Assembly (NCBI RefSeq): GCF_040253635.1
Contig: NZ_JBEJGX010000003.1
Location: 7,217,501-7,281,500, forward strand
Direction: 5' to 3'
Length of the DNA: 64,000 bases
Source: Streptomyces sp. Edi2
GTDB lineage: Bacteria > Actinomycetota > Actinomycetes > Streptomycetales > Streptomycetaceae
The notes under the pieces are model-generated. The model made no database searches, was not told the origin of the DNA, and saw only the letters and a list, made by a program, of their open reading frames with translations. Every line of letters starts with the position of its first letter. Within the stretch, counting starts at the first letter, position 1. This document shows positions 49,526-58,795 of the stretch, piece by piece. A program made the position numbers and the translations under genes.

Positions 49526-51583
49526 ATGGCTGAACTGAATCGGCGCCGTTTCCTCCAGATAGCCGGCGCCACCGCGGGCGTCTCGGCCCTGTCGAGCAGC
49601 ATCGCCCGTGCGGCTGCCATCCCCGCCGCGCGGCGCACCGGCTCCCTCAAGGACATCGAGCACGTCGTCGTCCTGATGCAGGAGAACCGTTCCTTCGACC
49701 ACTACTTCGGCTCGATGAAGGGCGTACGCGGCTTCGGCGACCCGCGCCCGCTCATCCTCGACAACGGGAAGTCCGTCTGGCACCAGCCGGACGGCTCCAA
49801 GGACGTCCTGCCCTACCACCCGGACGCCGAGAACCTCGGTATGCAGTTCATCGAGGGCCTCAACCACGACTGGGCGGGCGGTCACAAGGCCTGGAACGAC
49901 GGCAAGTACGATAGCTGGATCCCGGCCAAGGGCACCGGGACGATGGCCCATCTGACCCGCAAGGACATCCCGTTCCACTACGCACTCGCCGATGCGTTCA
50001 CCATCTGCGACTCGTACCACTGCTCGATCATCGGGGCCACCGACCCCAACCGCTACTACATGTTCTCGGGCCACGTCGGCAACGACGGCTCGGGCGGCGG
50101 CCCGGTCCTGGGCAACGAGGAGGCGGGGTACGGCTGGACCACGTACCCGGAGCGGCTGGAGAAGGCCGGGATCTCCTGGAAGGTCTACCAGGACATCGGT
50201 GACGGCCTGGACGCCGACGGCAAGTGGGGCTGGATCGAGGACGCCTACCGCGGCACCTACGGCGACAACTCGCTGCTCTTCTTCAACCAGTACCGCAACG
50301 CCAAGCCCGGCGACCCGCTCTACGACAAGGCCCGCACCGGCACCAACGCCAAGCAGGGCGACGGCTACTTCGACCACCTCAAGGCCGATGTGAAGGCCGG
50401 CAAGCTCCCCCAGGTCTCCTGGATCGCCGCCCCCGAGGCCTTCTCCGAGCACCCCAACTGGCCCGCCAACTACGGTGCCTGGTACGTCTCGCAGGTGCTG
50501 GACGCGCTCACCTCCAACCCCGAGGTGTGGAGCAAGACCGCCCTGCTCATCACGTACGACGAGAACGACGGCTACTTCGACCACGTCCTCCCGCCCTTCC
50601 CGCCGGCCTCCGCCGACCAGGGCAAGTCGACCGTCGACAGCAAGCTCGACAGCTTCGGCGGCAACGCCACCTACTCGGCCGGCCCCTACGGCCTCGGCCA
50701 GCGCGTCCCGATGCTCGTCGTCTCCCCCTGGAGCACCGGCGGTTACGTCTGCTCCGAGGTCTTCGACCACACCTCCATCATCCGGTTCCTGGAGCGCCGC
50801 TTCGGTGTGCACGAGCCGAACATCTCGCCGTGGCGGCGCGCCATCTGCGGCGACCTGACCTCCGCCTTCGACTTCCGCCTGGAGAACACCAAGCCGGCCG
50901 CGCTCCCGGCCACCGACGGCTTCCAGCCGCCGGACAAGGAGCGGCACGACAGCTATGTGCCGAAGCCGCCCGCCAACCCCGTCCTGCCCAAGCAGGAGCC
51001 GGGTTCCCGGCCGTCCCGTCCGCTGCCGTACGCGCCGCTCGTCGACGGGACCGCCGCCCCCTCCACCGGCCGCTACACGCTCACCTTCAGCGGCGGTGAC
51101 AAGGCCGGCGTCTGCTTCACCGTCACCGGGGGCAACCGCACCGACGGCCCCTGGACGTACACCACGGAGGCCGGCAAGAAGATCTCCGACACCTGGAACA
51201 CGTCCTACTCCAAGGACACGTACGACCTGTCGGTGTTCGGTCCCAACGGCTTCCTGCGCACCTTCAAGGGCGACGGCAAGAAGGCAGGCCCCGAGGTGAC
51301 CGCCCGCCACGACGCGCGGACCGGCCGCATCGAACTCACCCTGACCAACCACGGCAGCACCGACTGCCACCTCACCGTCACCCATGCCTACGGCGGGGCC
51401 AGCGAGACCTACCCCGTCCGCGCGGGCGCCACCGTCAAGAAGCAGGTCGACCTGCGCGCCAGCAAGCGCTGGTACGACCTGTCGGTCACCGCCGACACCG
51501 ACGGCACCTTCCTGCGCCGGTTCGCCGGCCATGTGGAGAACGGCGAGCCGGGCGTGAGCGACCCGGCGCTCATCACCGGCTGA
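49526..51583 (+). CDS. Phosphocholine-type phospholipase C, Tat-exported
   Basis: A 685-residue secreted enzyme of the phosphoesterase/acid phosphatase superfamily (PLC-A type). It starts with a twin-arginine signal NRRRFLQIAGAT. The catalytic region has VLMQENRSFDHYFGSMKGVRGFGD, GLNHDWAGGHKAW, ATDPNRYYMFSGHVGND and TYDENDGYFDHVLPP; two C-terminal beta domains follow (about 500-685). It would hydrolyse phosphatidylcholine-like lipids outside the cell to gain phosphate, consistent with a PHO box upstream. Full length for the family. Confidence 0.93.
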   Translation: MAELNRRRFLQIAGATAGVSALSSSIARAAAIPAARRTGSLKDIEHVVVLMQENRSFDHYFGSMKGVRGFGDPRPLILDNGKSVWHQPDGSKDVLPYHPDAENLGMQFIEGLNHDWAGGHKAWNDGKYDSWIPAKGTGTMAHLTRKDIPFHYALADAFTICDSYHCSIIGATDPNRYYMFSGHVGNDGSGGGPVLGNEEAGYGWTTYPERLEKAGISWKVYQDIGDGLDADGKWGWIEDAYRGTYGDNSLLFFNQYRNAKPGDPLYDKARTGTNAKQGDGYFDHLKADVKAGKLPQVSWIAAPEAFSEHPNWPANYGAWYVSQVLDALTSNPEVWSKTALLITYDENDGYFDHVLPPFPPASADQGKSTVDSKLDSFGGNATYSAGPYGLGQRVPMLVVSPWSTGGYVCSEVFDHTSIIRFLERRFGVHEPNISPWRRAICGDLTSAFDFRLENTKPAALPATDGFQPPDKERHDSYVPKPPANPVLPKQEPGSRPSRPLPYAPLVDGTAAPSTGRYTLTFSGGDKAGVCFTVTGGNRTDGPWTYTTEAGKKISDTWNTSYSKDTYDLSVFGPNGFLRTFKGDGKKAGPEVTARHDARTGRIELTLTNHGSTDCHLTVTHAYGGASETYPVRAGATVKKQVDLRASKRWYDLSVTADTDGTFLRRFAGHVENGEPGVSDPALITG

Positions 51584-51635
51584 GCGAGCGGACGGGTCCG
51601 GCACCCCACGGGCGCCGGACCCGGCCCGCCCGCCG

Positions 51636-51791
51636 TCAGGAAGCCGCGCCGGGCAGGCCCCCGCGGGCCTCGCGGGCCGCGGCGACCAGGTTCTCCAGGG
51701 CGGCCCGCACCTCGGGCCGGCCGCGGGTCTTCAGACCGCAGTCGGGGTTGACCCACAGCGGCTCGGCCGGAGGGCGGACGTAGCGGGTGCC
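51636..51791 (-). pseudogene. metE: 3' remnant of metE (cobalamin-independent methionine synthase)
   Basis: On the minus strand the last ~50 codons read [20 protein letters not shown]..., the zinc-ligand region of MetE, and stop at 51636. The frame is preceded by an in-frame TAA (51792-51794), after an unrelated-looking VQLTGYLATRHGWVRS segment. Over 700 upstream residues are missing. Confidence 0.75.
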
Positions 51792-51866
51792 TTAGGACCG
51801 GACCCAGCCGTGCCGGGTGGCGAGGTAGCCGGTGAGCTGAACCGGGCCCCGACCGTCGGCCGCGCC

Positions 51867-51897
51867 TTGCGCTGGAGTGCGCTCCAGCTCCTAGCGT
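51867..51897 (+). promoter_or_regulatory. MerR-type promoter with 19-bp spacer and dyad
   Basis: TTGCGC (51867-51872) and TAGCGT (51892-51897) are separated by 19 bases, the length typical of MerR-activated promoters. A seven-bp dyad GCTGGAG-TGCG-CTCCAGC lies at 51871-51888 between the boxes. It drives the aldo/keto reductase. No merR gene is adjacent in the window. Confidence 0.68.
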
Positions 51898-51939
51898 GAG
51901 CGGCACGACCGGAGAGCTGGGCTGATCGAAGGGAACCAC

Positions 51940-52998
51940 GTGCGCTACACACTGTTCGGCAGGACCGGCCTGCGGGTGAGCGAGCTGAGCCTGGGCGCCA
52001 TGACCATCGGCGAGGACTGGGGCTGGGGCGCGGGCAAGGACACCAGCGGCCGGATCCTGGACGCCTACGCGGAGGCCGGCGGCAACTTCATCGACACCGC
52101 CAACAACTACACCAACGGCGCCTCGGAGCGGATCCTTGGGGAACTGCTCGAAGGCCGCCGGGACCGCTTCGTGCTGGCGAGCAAATACACCTGCGCGACC
52201 CGCAAGGGCGATGTGAACGCGGCGGGCAACCACCGCAAGAACCTGGTCCGGTCGGTGGAGGAGAGCCTGGCGCGGCTGCGCACCGACCACCTCGATGTGC
52301 TGTGGGTGCACGCACGGGACAACTTCACGCCCGTGGAGGAGGTGATGCGGGCGCTCGACGACCTGGTGCGCTCGGGAAAGGTGCTCTACCTCGGCGTCTC
52401 CGACTGGCCCGCCTGGGAGATCGCGCAGGCGAACACCCTGGCCGAGCTGCGCGGCTGGACCGCGTTCGCCGGCTCGCAGCTGCGCTACAACCTGCTGGAG
52501 CGGACGCCGGAGCGCGAACTGCTGCCGCAGGCCCGCGCCTTCGACCTGGCCGTGCTGGCCTGGGCGCCGCTCGCGGCCGGGCGGCTCACCGGAAAGTACC
52601 GCCGCGGAGAGACCGGCCGGCTGGACGTCGTCGGCGAGACGGACCGCTCCGACCACCGGACCGAGGAGACCGTCACCGCGGTGCTGGAGATCGCCGAGCA
52701 GGGCGGCTGGAGCCCGGCGCAGGTGGCGCTGGCGTGGCTGCGCGGCCGGCCCGGCAACATCATCCCGATCGTCGCCGCCACCAGGGAGAGCCAGCTTCTC
52801 GACAACCTCGCCGCGGTGGATGTCACCCTGGACGCCGACGCGCAGGCGCGGCTCGACCGGTGCAGCGCGGTACCGCTGGGCTTCCCGCACGACTTCCTGC
52901 GGGAGCCGGGCATCACCGAGAACGTCTACGGCGACCGCTGGACCGAGATCGACGACCGGCGCTCCACCTACCGCCGTACGGCGAACGAGATCCGCTGA
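51940..52998 (+). CDS. Aldo/keto reductase
   Basis: A 352-residue NADPH-dependent oxidoreductase, TIM barrel. Catalytic tetrad D52, Y57, K82 and H124 is present (FIDTANNY, LASKYTC, WVHARDN). GTG start 51940; GAAGGGAACC precedes it. Under a MerR-type promoter, so it may respond to an electrophile, quinone or metal. No operon partner is evident downstream. Confidence 0.92.
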   Translation: MRYTLFGRTGLRVSELSLGAMTIGEDWGWGAGKDTSGRILDAYAEAGGNFIDTANNYTNGASERILGELLEGRRDRFVLASKYTCATRKGDVNAAGNHRKNLVRSVEESLARLRTDHLDVLWVHARDNFTPVEEVMRALDDLVRSGKVLYLGVSDWPAWEIAQANTLAELRGWTAFAGSQLRYNLLERTPERELLPQARAFDLAVLAWAPLAAGRLTGKYRRGETGRLDVVGETDRSDHRTEETVTAVLEIAEQGGWSPAQVALAWLRGRPGNIIPIVAATRESQLLDNLAAVDVTLDADAQARLDRCSAVPLGFPHDFLREPGITENVYGDRWTEIDDRRSTYRRTANEIR

Positions 52999-53312
52999 CC
53001 GGCACGGCCACGGCGACGGCGACGGCCGCGGCGGCCGCGTCACCGCCACCGCCCCGCCGTGCACGGAACGGCGGCGGCGCCCGGCCGCCCGGTACGCCGA
53101 ACGCCGCCGCCCGGATGGCCGGGCGGCGGCGTCTGAGGTCTATTGAGGTGAGTGCGGCCCGACGGGACCGGGGCGACGGCACCGGGCCGCCGGACCGAAG
53201 GCCCAGGGGGACACCCCCACGGACCGGAGGCCCAGCAGGAGGCACCCCCGGCTCACCGTCTCACCGCCCGCTGTTTCGGCTACGGCCGCCCACCGAGAGG
53301 CTTGGAGAAGCC

Positions 53313-53780
53313 GTGGCACCAGACCACTCCGTACCGCACCACGCACGGCCGTCCGGCCGCGGGCGGTCCGGCCGGGCCGCCCGCGGTGTCGCACGGTTGC
53401 TGGCCGCGGCCGGCCTGGCACTGGACACCTACGTCCACGCCCGGCTCGCCGGCCGCTACGACGGGGTCACGGCGACCATCAGCCAGGGCCTGCTCTTCCG
53501 TATCGAAGCCGCGCTGGCCGCACTCGCCGCCGTGCTCGTGCTGGTCTGGCGCCGGCCGGCCGGCGACACCTTCGCCTGGCTCGTCGCGACCGGCGGACTC
53601 GCGCTGCTGCTCCTCTACACCTATGTGGACATCGGCGCGCCGGGCCCGCTGCCGGACATGTACGAACCGGGCTGGAGCGCCGACAAGAAGCTGGCGGCCC
53701 TGGCCCAGGCCGTCGCCGTCCTGGCCACCGTCTTCCTGCTGCTCACCCGCACCCGCGGCCCCGTCAGGCAGCGCAGATGA
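53313..53780 (+). CDS. Small four-span membrane protein
   Basis: A 155-residue protein with about four hydrophobic segments (GVARLLAAAGLALDTYVHARL, IEAALAALAAVLVLVW, WLVATGGLALLLLYTYVDIG, LAALAQAVAVLATVFLLL). GGAGAAGCC precedes the GTG at 53313. Unknown function; the open frame upstream is a repeat-rich artefact. Ends 25 bases before the convergent L,D-transpeptidase stop. Confidence 0.7.
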   Translation: MAPDHSVPHHARPSGRGRSGRAARGVARLLAAAGLALDTYVHARLAGRYDGVTATISQGLLFRIEAALAALAAVLVLVWRRPAGDTFAWLVATGGLALLLLYTYVDIGAPGPLPDMYEPGWSADKKLAALAQAVAVLATVFLLLTRTRGPVRQRR

Positions 53781-53804
53781 CCGACGGAACGCCGACCGCG
53801 CGGG

Positions 53805-54986
53805 TCAGTGCTGCAGCGCGCTGCGCTGCTGCCACTGCGTCCAGCTCTCCTGCCAGACCTCCAGGCCGTTACCGACGTCGGTCTTGTTGGTGTTGCTGGT
53901 GCCCTTCACCTCGACGGTGGAGCCGATCGGCAGGAAGTCGTAGATCTTCTTGGCGTCCGAGGTGCTCATACCGAAGCAGCCGTGGCTGTTGTTGACCACG
54001 CCGAGCGACTTGTTCCACGGGGCGGAGTGCAGGAAGGTCCCGGACGCGGTGAGGTGGGTGACCCACTTGGAGTCCAGCATCCACTCGGAACCGTGGCCGA
54101 TGGTGGCGGAGTCCATGGTCTCGGCGGCGTTCTTGCTGCGTACGGTGTGCACACCGCCGCGGGTCGGGTCCTGCGGGGAGCCCGCGGAGCCGGTGATGGT
54201 GCCGACGCTCTTGCCGTTCTCGTACATGGTCAGGGTGTGCGAGGGCACATCGATGACGGCCTTGTGGTCGGCGCCGATGCGGAAGCCGAAGTTGTAGTCA
54301 CGGGCGAACCAGCCGCCGTCGTCACCGGAGTTGATCCCGGACAGCGCGCCCTTGACGGAGACCTTGGTGCCGGACGGCCAGTAGTCCTTCGGCCGCCAGT
54401 CGATCCGGTCCTTGCCGGAGTAGTCCTTGACCCAGCCCCACGCGCCCTCGACCTTCGGCTGGGTGGTGACCTTCAGCGCCTTCTCGATCTCGGCGCGCCG
54501 GTCCTTCGCCACCGGGTGGTCGAAGAGGATCGATACCGGCATTCCGGTGCCCACGGTCTGCCCGCCGCCGGGGGTGTTGGTGAGCTTGTTGACCTTGCCG
54601 GCCTGCTCCGTGGTGAATTCCGAGGTGGCGGCGGCCTCCTTGCCCTGCGCCGACTTCGTCCTCGTCCGCACGGTGTAGGTGGTCTGCGGCTTGACCTTGC
54701 TGTCCGACTTCCATGACGTGCCGTCACCGGCGAGCTGCCCGCTGACCGTGCCGCCCTTGTCGTCCTTGACCTCGACCGAGGTGAGCTTTCCGCTGTCGGC
54801 CCGCACGGATATGGCCGAGCCGAGCTTGACCGACTTGCTTCCGGCGGCCGGGGTGACGGTCACCTTCGCCGCAGGCTCGTCCGCCTTCGGCGCATCGTCA
54901 CCCGGCCCGCACGCGGTCAACAGCGTCCCCGCCGCTATCAGGGCGGGTATCAACCGTATGGAGTGGCGGCGTGATCCGGCGTACAC
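53805..54986 (-). CDS. L,D-transpeptidase lipoprotein with Ig-like domains
   Basis: A 393-residue cell-wall enzyme. Lipobox LLTAC ends at C26. Ig-like domains occupy about 40-230, and the YkuD catalytic domain about 245-365, with conserved HSAPWN and NNSHGCFGMSTSDAK carrying the catalytic H335 and C337. It forms 3-3 peptidoglycan cross-links or links proteins. Start at GTG 54986 has GGAAGGA five bases upstream; an upstream TTG (55010) is less likely. Confidence 0.92.
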   Translation of the reverse strand: MYAGSRRHSIRLIPALIAAGTLLTACGPGDDAPKADEPAAKVTVTPAAGSKSVKLGSAISVRADSGKLTSVEVKDDKGGTVSGQLAGDGTSWKSDSKVKPQTTYTVRTRTKSAQGKEAAATSEFTTEQAGKVNKLTNTPGGGQTVGTGMPVSILFDHPVAKDRRAEIEKALKVTTQPKVEGAWGWVKDYSGKDRIDWRPKDYWPSGTKVSVKGALSGINSGDDGGWFARDYNFGFRIGADHKAVIDVPSHTLTMYENGKSVGTITGSAGSPQDPTRGGVHTVRSKNAAETMDSATIGHGSEWMLDSKWVTHLTASGTFLHSAPWNKSLGVVNNSHGCFGMSTSDAKKIYDFLPIGSTVEVKGTSNTNKTDVGNGLEVWQESWTQWQQRSALQH

Positions 54987-55378
54987 GGGGGTCCTTCCCA
55001 AGCAGAACAACTGACAGTGGCGGAGCGCGGCCCCGTGCGGGGGTGACCGTCAAGGGCTGTCCATGCCCCACCGCATAGGCAGAGGGCCTGTGCGCTTCGG
55101 TGGTTGTCCGGTGCACGGGATCATTAGGACACAGTTCGATATCGGGCCCGCGGGAGAGCGGGAGGCCGGGAGAGCCGGAGAGCGGGAAGGGGACCGGCGT
55201 CCTTCCTGCCGCCCGCCGCCCGCCGCTTGACGCCGTCCGCAAGCGGGGTGCCGCGCCGGTGCTTACGGTGGTGTGTGATCCCGGGCACCCCGTGTATCCC
55301 GGGCACCCCGTGCATGCCGCGGACCGTGGATTCCGGACGGATCGTCGGCAGGCGGTCCCGTGACCGGCAGGAGAGAGC
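54987..55378. other. Divergent intergenic region, 18-bp tandem repeat
   Basis: Between L,D-transpeptidase and streptophobe genes. The repeat ATCCCGGGCACCCCGTGT/C occurs exactly twice at 55278-55313. An AT-richer stretch near 55120-55145 (ATCATTAGGACACAG) is likely promoter DNA. No gene seen. Confidence 0.5.
55278..55313 (+). repeat. 18-bp tandem direct repeat
   Basis: ATCCCGGGCACCCCGTGT (55278-55295) then ATCCCGGGCACCCCGTGC (55296-55313), differing in the last base. It lies 65-100 bases before the streptophobe gene and may bind a regulator. Confidence 0.75.
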
Positions 55379-56683
55379 GTGAGCCAGATGCGAGGCCCCG
55401 CGCCGGCCGATTCGCCGGGCCCGGTGCGCCGCCGCGGCGCACCGCCCGAGGTCCGGGCCTGGGCGGAAGCGCTCGGCGCGGCCGTGGCGGGCGTCGTCAC
55501 CATGATCGTGGTCGCCGCGCTGGGCCTGTGGGCGGCGGGTGCGGCGGACCTTCCCGGCGGGGCGTTCCCCTCCGTGGTCGCGGCCACGGTGCTGGTCGCG
55601 GCCGGCGGTTCGGTCGGTCTCTCCGGCGATGTCGGCGGCCTCGCGCAGGCCGATGCCGCCCTGGACGTCGTACCGCTGTCGGTCACGCTCGCCGGTGCGC
55701 TGGTGACCGCCGCCGTCTTCCTGCTGCCGCTGCGCCACCGCGCGGTGGCCGGCACCGGGGAACTGCTCGCCCGGGTCGCCCGGACGGCGGTGTGCTGGCT
55801 GGTGCTTCTGCTGCTGCTCACGCTCGCCGCCCGGCACAGCTTCCGGATCGCCGTGGGCAACGACCTGGCCGACCGGATCGGCGCCGAGCTGGGCGCCACC
55901 CCCACCGTCGGCTTCCGCGCCGATGTGCCCGCGACGCTCGGGGCCGGACTGCTGTGGATCCTGGCGCTGCTCGTGCTGACCTTCCTGGTCTCGCGCCGGG
56001 CCCCGCTCTCGCCCCGGCTGCTGCGCTTCCAGGACTCCGTACGGCCGCCCGCCTTCGCCATGCTGCTGACACTGCTCTGCTACGTCGCGATCGGGCTGGT
56101 CATCGGCATCGTCGAACTCATCACCAAGGACCACCGGGCCGAGACCTGCGCCGCCATGCTCCTCGGGCTGCCGAACCTCGCCTGGATGGCGCTGGGCCTC
56201 GGCACCGGCGGAGCCTGGGTGGGGCATGTCGACAAGGCCATCGGACTGCCCCTGCCGCACCTCCTCGACCAGGTGCTCCGCGCCCACGGGAAGCGGACCC
56301 TCGACCTCGGCGCGCTGACCGAGTACGACGGCCGGGCCTGGCTCCTGGTGGCGGTGGCGGCCGTGGTGCTGCTCCTTGCGGCCTTCATCGCGGCGGTCCG
56401 CTCCCCGGCCCGGCGGCCGGCCTGGCGGCACGCCGTCGAAATGGCCGTGGCCCTGGCGCTCACCCTGCTGGCCGTCGGCCTCCTCACCCGCATCTCCGCC
56501 CACTACGGGCTCTCCCTGATGGGCGTCGGTGACCTCGGCGGCGACCTGGGCGGCGAAGTCACCCTGGATCCGCAACTCCTGCGGCTGGTGGGCGCCGGCC
56601 TCGCCTGGGGACTGGTCACCGGCTTCCTCGGTGCCTTGCCGGCGCGGCGCGTACGCCATCCGGGCGAGGCGGAGAAGCCGTAG
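55379..56683 (+). CDS. Streptophobe-family membrane protein
   Basis: A 434-residue protein with about eight to nine spans; from memory it matches the actinobacterial streptophobe family (AEALGAAVAGVVTMIVVAALG, GGSVGLSGDVGGLAQADAALDVVPLSVTL, AGAWVGHVDKAIGLPLPHLLD-like loop). Function unknown; usually in operons with signalling genes, but here alone. GTG start with AGGAGAG upstream. Confidence 0.82.
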   Translation: MSQMRGPAPADSPGPVRRRGAPPEVRAWAEALGAAVAGVVTMIVVAALGLWAAGAADLPGGAFPSVVAATVLVAAGGSVGLSGDVGGLAQADAALDVVPLSVTLAGALVTAAVFLLPLRHRAVAGTGELLARVARTAVCWLVLLLLLTLAARHSFRIAVGNDLADRIGAELGATPTVGFRADVPATLGAGLLWILALLVLTFLVSRRAPLSPRLLRFQDSVRPPAFAMLLTLLCYVAIGLVIGIVELITKDHRAETCAAMLLGLPNLAWMALGLGTGGAWVGHVDKAIGLPLPHLLDQVLRAHGKRTLDLGALTEYDGRAWLLVAVAAVVLLLAAFIAAVRSPARRPAWRHAVEMAVALALTLLAVGLLTRISAHYGLSLMGVGDLGGDLGGEVTLDPQLLRLVGAGLAWGLVTGFLGALPARRVRHPGEAEKP

Positions 56684-57088
56684 CGGAAGCCGACGCCCGG
56701 GAGCCGGCACCCCGGAGCTGACACCCCGACGGCTCCTCCCCGGCAATCAGTCGAGGCACACAACCCGGCTCCCCAAAACACGATTTCAGGCCATGATCCC
56801 GCTTTATCCGAGCGAATACGATCGGCTACTCGCGAGAAACGGCGCAGGTCAACTAAGGTGAACGCTCCGATTAGTCCACTTGTAAATTCCATGGAAATGC
56901 CGGAATTTACTGCGCTGATCGAAGGAAGTCCTGCCGAACCAGGACACACCGTGCAGCGCAGGGCTACGTGGTGTCGGCGACACCGCTCAACGTCGGCTTT
57001 GCAAGACCCAGCCGGCCCGTCCGTCCCCCCCGGAACGCGACGGCGCCGGTTCCTTCTTATTCACCTACCTCCCGAAGGCAAGGCAGAG
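56684..57088 (+). promoter_or_regulatory. AT-rich leader of NCS2 permease with inverted repeat
   Basis: A 400-base leader, more AT-rich than the rest. GTAAATTCC (56882-56890) and GGAATTTAC (56902-56910) form a nine-bp dyad with an 11-base spacer containing the palindrome TTCCATGGAA. It is probably an operator or regulator site for the permease. No recognisable riboswitch. Confidence 0.5.
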
Positions 57089-58702
57089 ATGGCACGAGTC
57101 TCCCGACAAGACCCCGAGCAGTTCTCCCAGCAGCGGGCTCACCCCGTCGACGAGGTGCTCCCCGTCGGCAAACTCACCCTCTACGGGTTCCAGCACGTCC
57201 TCGCGTTCTACGCGGGAGCGGTGATCGTCCCGATCGTTCTCGGGAACGCCCTGGGTCTCTCCCGCGAGGAGCTCGTCTATCTGATCAACGCGGACCTGCT
57301 GACCTGCGGTGTCGCCTCGATCATCCAGGCCCTCGGCGTCTGGAAGATCGGCGCCAGGCTGCCGCTGGTCCAGGGCGTCACCTTCACCGCGGTCTCCCCG
57401 ATGATCGCCATCGGGCTGGGTGCGGGAGGTGGCACCGCCGGACTGCTCGTCGTCTACGGCGCGGTGATCACCGCGGGCATAGCGACCTTCCTGTTCGCGC
57501 CGTTCTTCAGCAAGCTGATGAAGTACTTCCCGCCGATCGTCATCGGCACGATCCTCACCGTCATCGGCCTCACCCTGATCCCGCAGGGGCTGCAGGACGC
57601 GGCCGGCGGTGCCCAGTTGAAGGGCCACGCCGAATACGGCTCCACCAAGAACCTCGCCTATGCGCTGGGCACCCTGCTGTTCATCCTGATCGTGGTCCGG
57701 CTCGGGAAGCCGTACCTGCGCAGCCTCGCCGTGCTGCTCGGCCTGGTCGCCGGCACCGGCGTCGCCTGGCTCCTCGGCGATGTGGACTTCAGTGGCGTGC
57801 AGAGTGCCGACTGGGTCGGCGTCAGCACGCCCTTCCACTACGGAATGCCGAAGTTCGAGGTGTTCCCGATCATCGCCATGATCATCGTCATGCTGATCAC
57901 CATGGTGGAGACCACCGGAGACGTCTACGCCATCGGAGAGGTCACCCGTAAGAAGGTCGACAACACCACTGTCGCCAATGCCGTGCGCGCCGACGGTGTC
58001 GCCACCATCCTCGGCGGAATCTTCAACTCCTTCCCCTACGGCGCCTTTGCTCAGAACATCGGCCTGGTGCGGATGTCCAAGGTCATGAGCCGGTTCGTGG
58101 TGGTCGCGGCCAGCGGCTTCATGATCGTGATGGGGCTGCTGCCGAAGGCGGGCAGTGTGGTGGCCGCGATTCCGCATCCGGTGCTCGGCGGTGCCGCGAT
58201 CGCGATGTTCGGCATGGTCGCCGCGGTCGGCATCCAGATCCTCGGCAAGGTGGATCTGCGCGAGGAGCACAACGCCCTGATCCTGGCGGTCAGCCTCGCC
58301 GCGGCGCTGCTGCCGAACGCCGTCGCGCCGTTCTTCGAGCGGATGCCGGAGGACGTCCGGGCCGTCCTCAACAGCGGTATCACGCTGGGCAGTCTGGCCG
58401 CCGTCGTGCTGAACCTCTTCTTCAACGTCTTCACCCGCCGCAGCACAATGGAGATCGACTGGGACGGGATGGAGGACGACGAGCCGGAGGAGGCGCACGG
58501 ACCGCTGGGAGCGCACGAGCCGGTCGGCGCGCACGCGCCGGCGGCCCCGTTCCCTCCGCAGGGCCCGCACGCGCACCAGGGCCCGCACACCCCGCAGGGT
58601 CCCCACACCCAGCAGGGCTTCTATGACCCGCAGGGCTCACACAACCCGCAGGGCCCGCACAACCCGCAGGGCCCGCACTGGGGCGGCGCCCCCGGCAACT
58701 GA
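57089..58702 (+). CDS. NCS2 nucleobase:cation symporter (xanthine/uric acid permease type)
   Basis: A 537-residue permease with about 14 spans and the NCS2 signature (GFQHVLAFYAGAVIVPIVLGNA near the start; GGIFNSFPYGAFAQNIGLV later) resembling PbuX/UraA-type carriers of uric acid or xanthine. ATG 57089 has AAGGCAGAG upstream. Residues about 460-537 are a soluble tail with six-residue QGPHxP repeats, absent from usual carriers. Confidence 0.93.
   Translation: MARVSRQDPEQFSQQRAHPVDEVLPVGKLTLYGFQHVLAFYAGAVIVPIVLGNALGLSREELVYLINADLLTCGVASIIQALGVWKIGARLPLVQGVTFTAVSPMIAIGLGAGGGTAGLLVVYGAVITAGIATFLFAPFFSKLMKYFPPIVIGTILTVIGLTLIPQGLQDAAGGAQLKGHAEYGSTKNLAYALGTLLFILIVVRLGKPYLRSLAVLLGLVAGTGVAWLLGDVDFSGVQSADWVGVSTPFHYGMPKFEVFPIIAMIIVMLITMVETTGDVYAIGEVTRKKVDNTTVANAVRADGVATILGGIFNSFPYGAFAQNIGLVRMSKVMSRFVVVAASGFMIVMGLLPKAGSVVAAIPHPVLGGAAIAMFGMVAAVGIQILGKVDLREEHNALILAVSLAAALLPNAVAPFFERMPEDVRAVLNSGITLGSLAAVVLNLFFNVFTRRSTMEIDWDGMEDDEPEEAHGPLGAHEPVGAHAPAAPFPPQGPHAHQGPHTPQGPHTQQGFYDPQGSHNPQGPHNPQGPHWGGAPGN
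58553..58680 (+). repeat. 18-bp repeats encoding a QGPHxP tail
   Basis: CCGCAGGGCCCGCAC-type units repeat about seven times in frame with the 3' end of the NCS2 permease gene, encoding QGPHxP-like hexapeptides. Confidence 0.7.
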
Positions 58703-58795
58703 GCCGTCAACAGCTGCGGCAACGGCCGCGGGCGGAGAGGGAACCGCTTCCCGGTCCCTCCCCGCCCGTCGGCGTCCGCCTCCTCGCCGCTCCCG

